64,000 nt of DNA from Siphonodentalium dalli (lineage: Eukaryota; Mollusca; Scaphopoda; Gadilida; Siphonodentaliidae): the NCBI GenBank assembly GCA_032622095.1, contig CP136066.1, positions 45,025,835 to 45,089,834 on the forward strand, given 5' to 3'. A program made the position numbers and the translations under genes. The notes below the pieces were generated by a model that saw nothing but the letters and a program-made list of their open reading frames with translations, did no database searches and had not been told where the DNA came from. How positions within the stretch are numbered: the stretch's first letter is position 1; each line of letters begins with the position of its first letter. Shown here in pieces: positions 63,986 to 64,000 of the stretch.

Positions 63986-64000
63986 AGGTACGGTTGGCCT
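63986..64000. mobile_element. Start of a TTAA element cut by the window end
   Basis: TTAA (63982-63985) is followed by AGGTACGGTTGGCCT, the inverse of the right terminus at 34583-34597. Confidence 0.5.

Overview
The window is animal nuclear DNA: AT-rich, with introns, and very rich in repeats. Best guess is a bivalve or other mollusc. The evidence is many tandem-core repeats ending in (ACGG)n, which recall the 'pearl' elements described from bivalves (from memory, unchecked), plus a typical invertebrate actin and an ARID4 gene. The species cannot be named.

Two host genes are supported. On the minus strand, thirteen phase-compatible exons between 47507 and 949 encode the N-terminal half of an ARID4A/B-like (RBBP1-like) chromatin protein: Tudor region, RBB1NT domain, complete ARID, then a Lys/Glu/Asp-rich tail. 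The rest of that gene lies left of position 1. On the plus strand, a two-exon actin gene (52787-52912 and 57494-58498, 376 residues) has an upstream CArG box and TATA box. The genes point away from each other, about 5.3 kb apart.

ARID4 intron 9 (13013-27673) is a nest of mobile DNA. An array of short AT-rich tandem repeats (25 to 38 bp units) was split by a 9.0-kb tyrosine-recombinase retrotransposon of the DIRS superfamily, Ngaro-like by organisation (14105-23103). It has split direct repeats (A1...B1A2...B2), an SGNH-hydrolase ORF, a Gag ORF broken by one -1 frame change, an intact RT-RNase H ORF and an intact tyrosine recombinase ORF. Both repeat pairs look identical by eye, so the insertion is probably young. 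The array was split again by two head-to-tail Helitrons (23737-25962 and 25963-about 26624); the first carries a decayed helicase end.

The remaining introns and intergenic DNA hold at least six families of non-autonomous DNA transposons whose ends and target duplications can be read: TTAA elements with internal hairpins, three elements with 8-bp duplications (hAT-like), a palindromic family that shares termini with one of these, a TAA-flanked element, and an element with repeat-built termini and a 9-bp duplication. To the right of actin lie more TTAA elements, then a degenerate minisatellite present in both orientations (60580-61850), then about 2 kb in which no gene is seen. No tRNA, rRNA or CRISPR was recognised.
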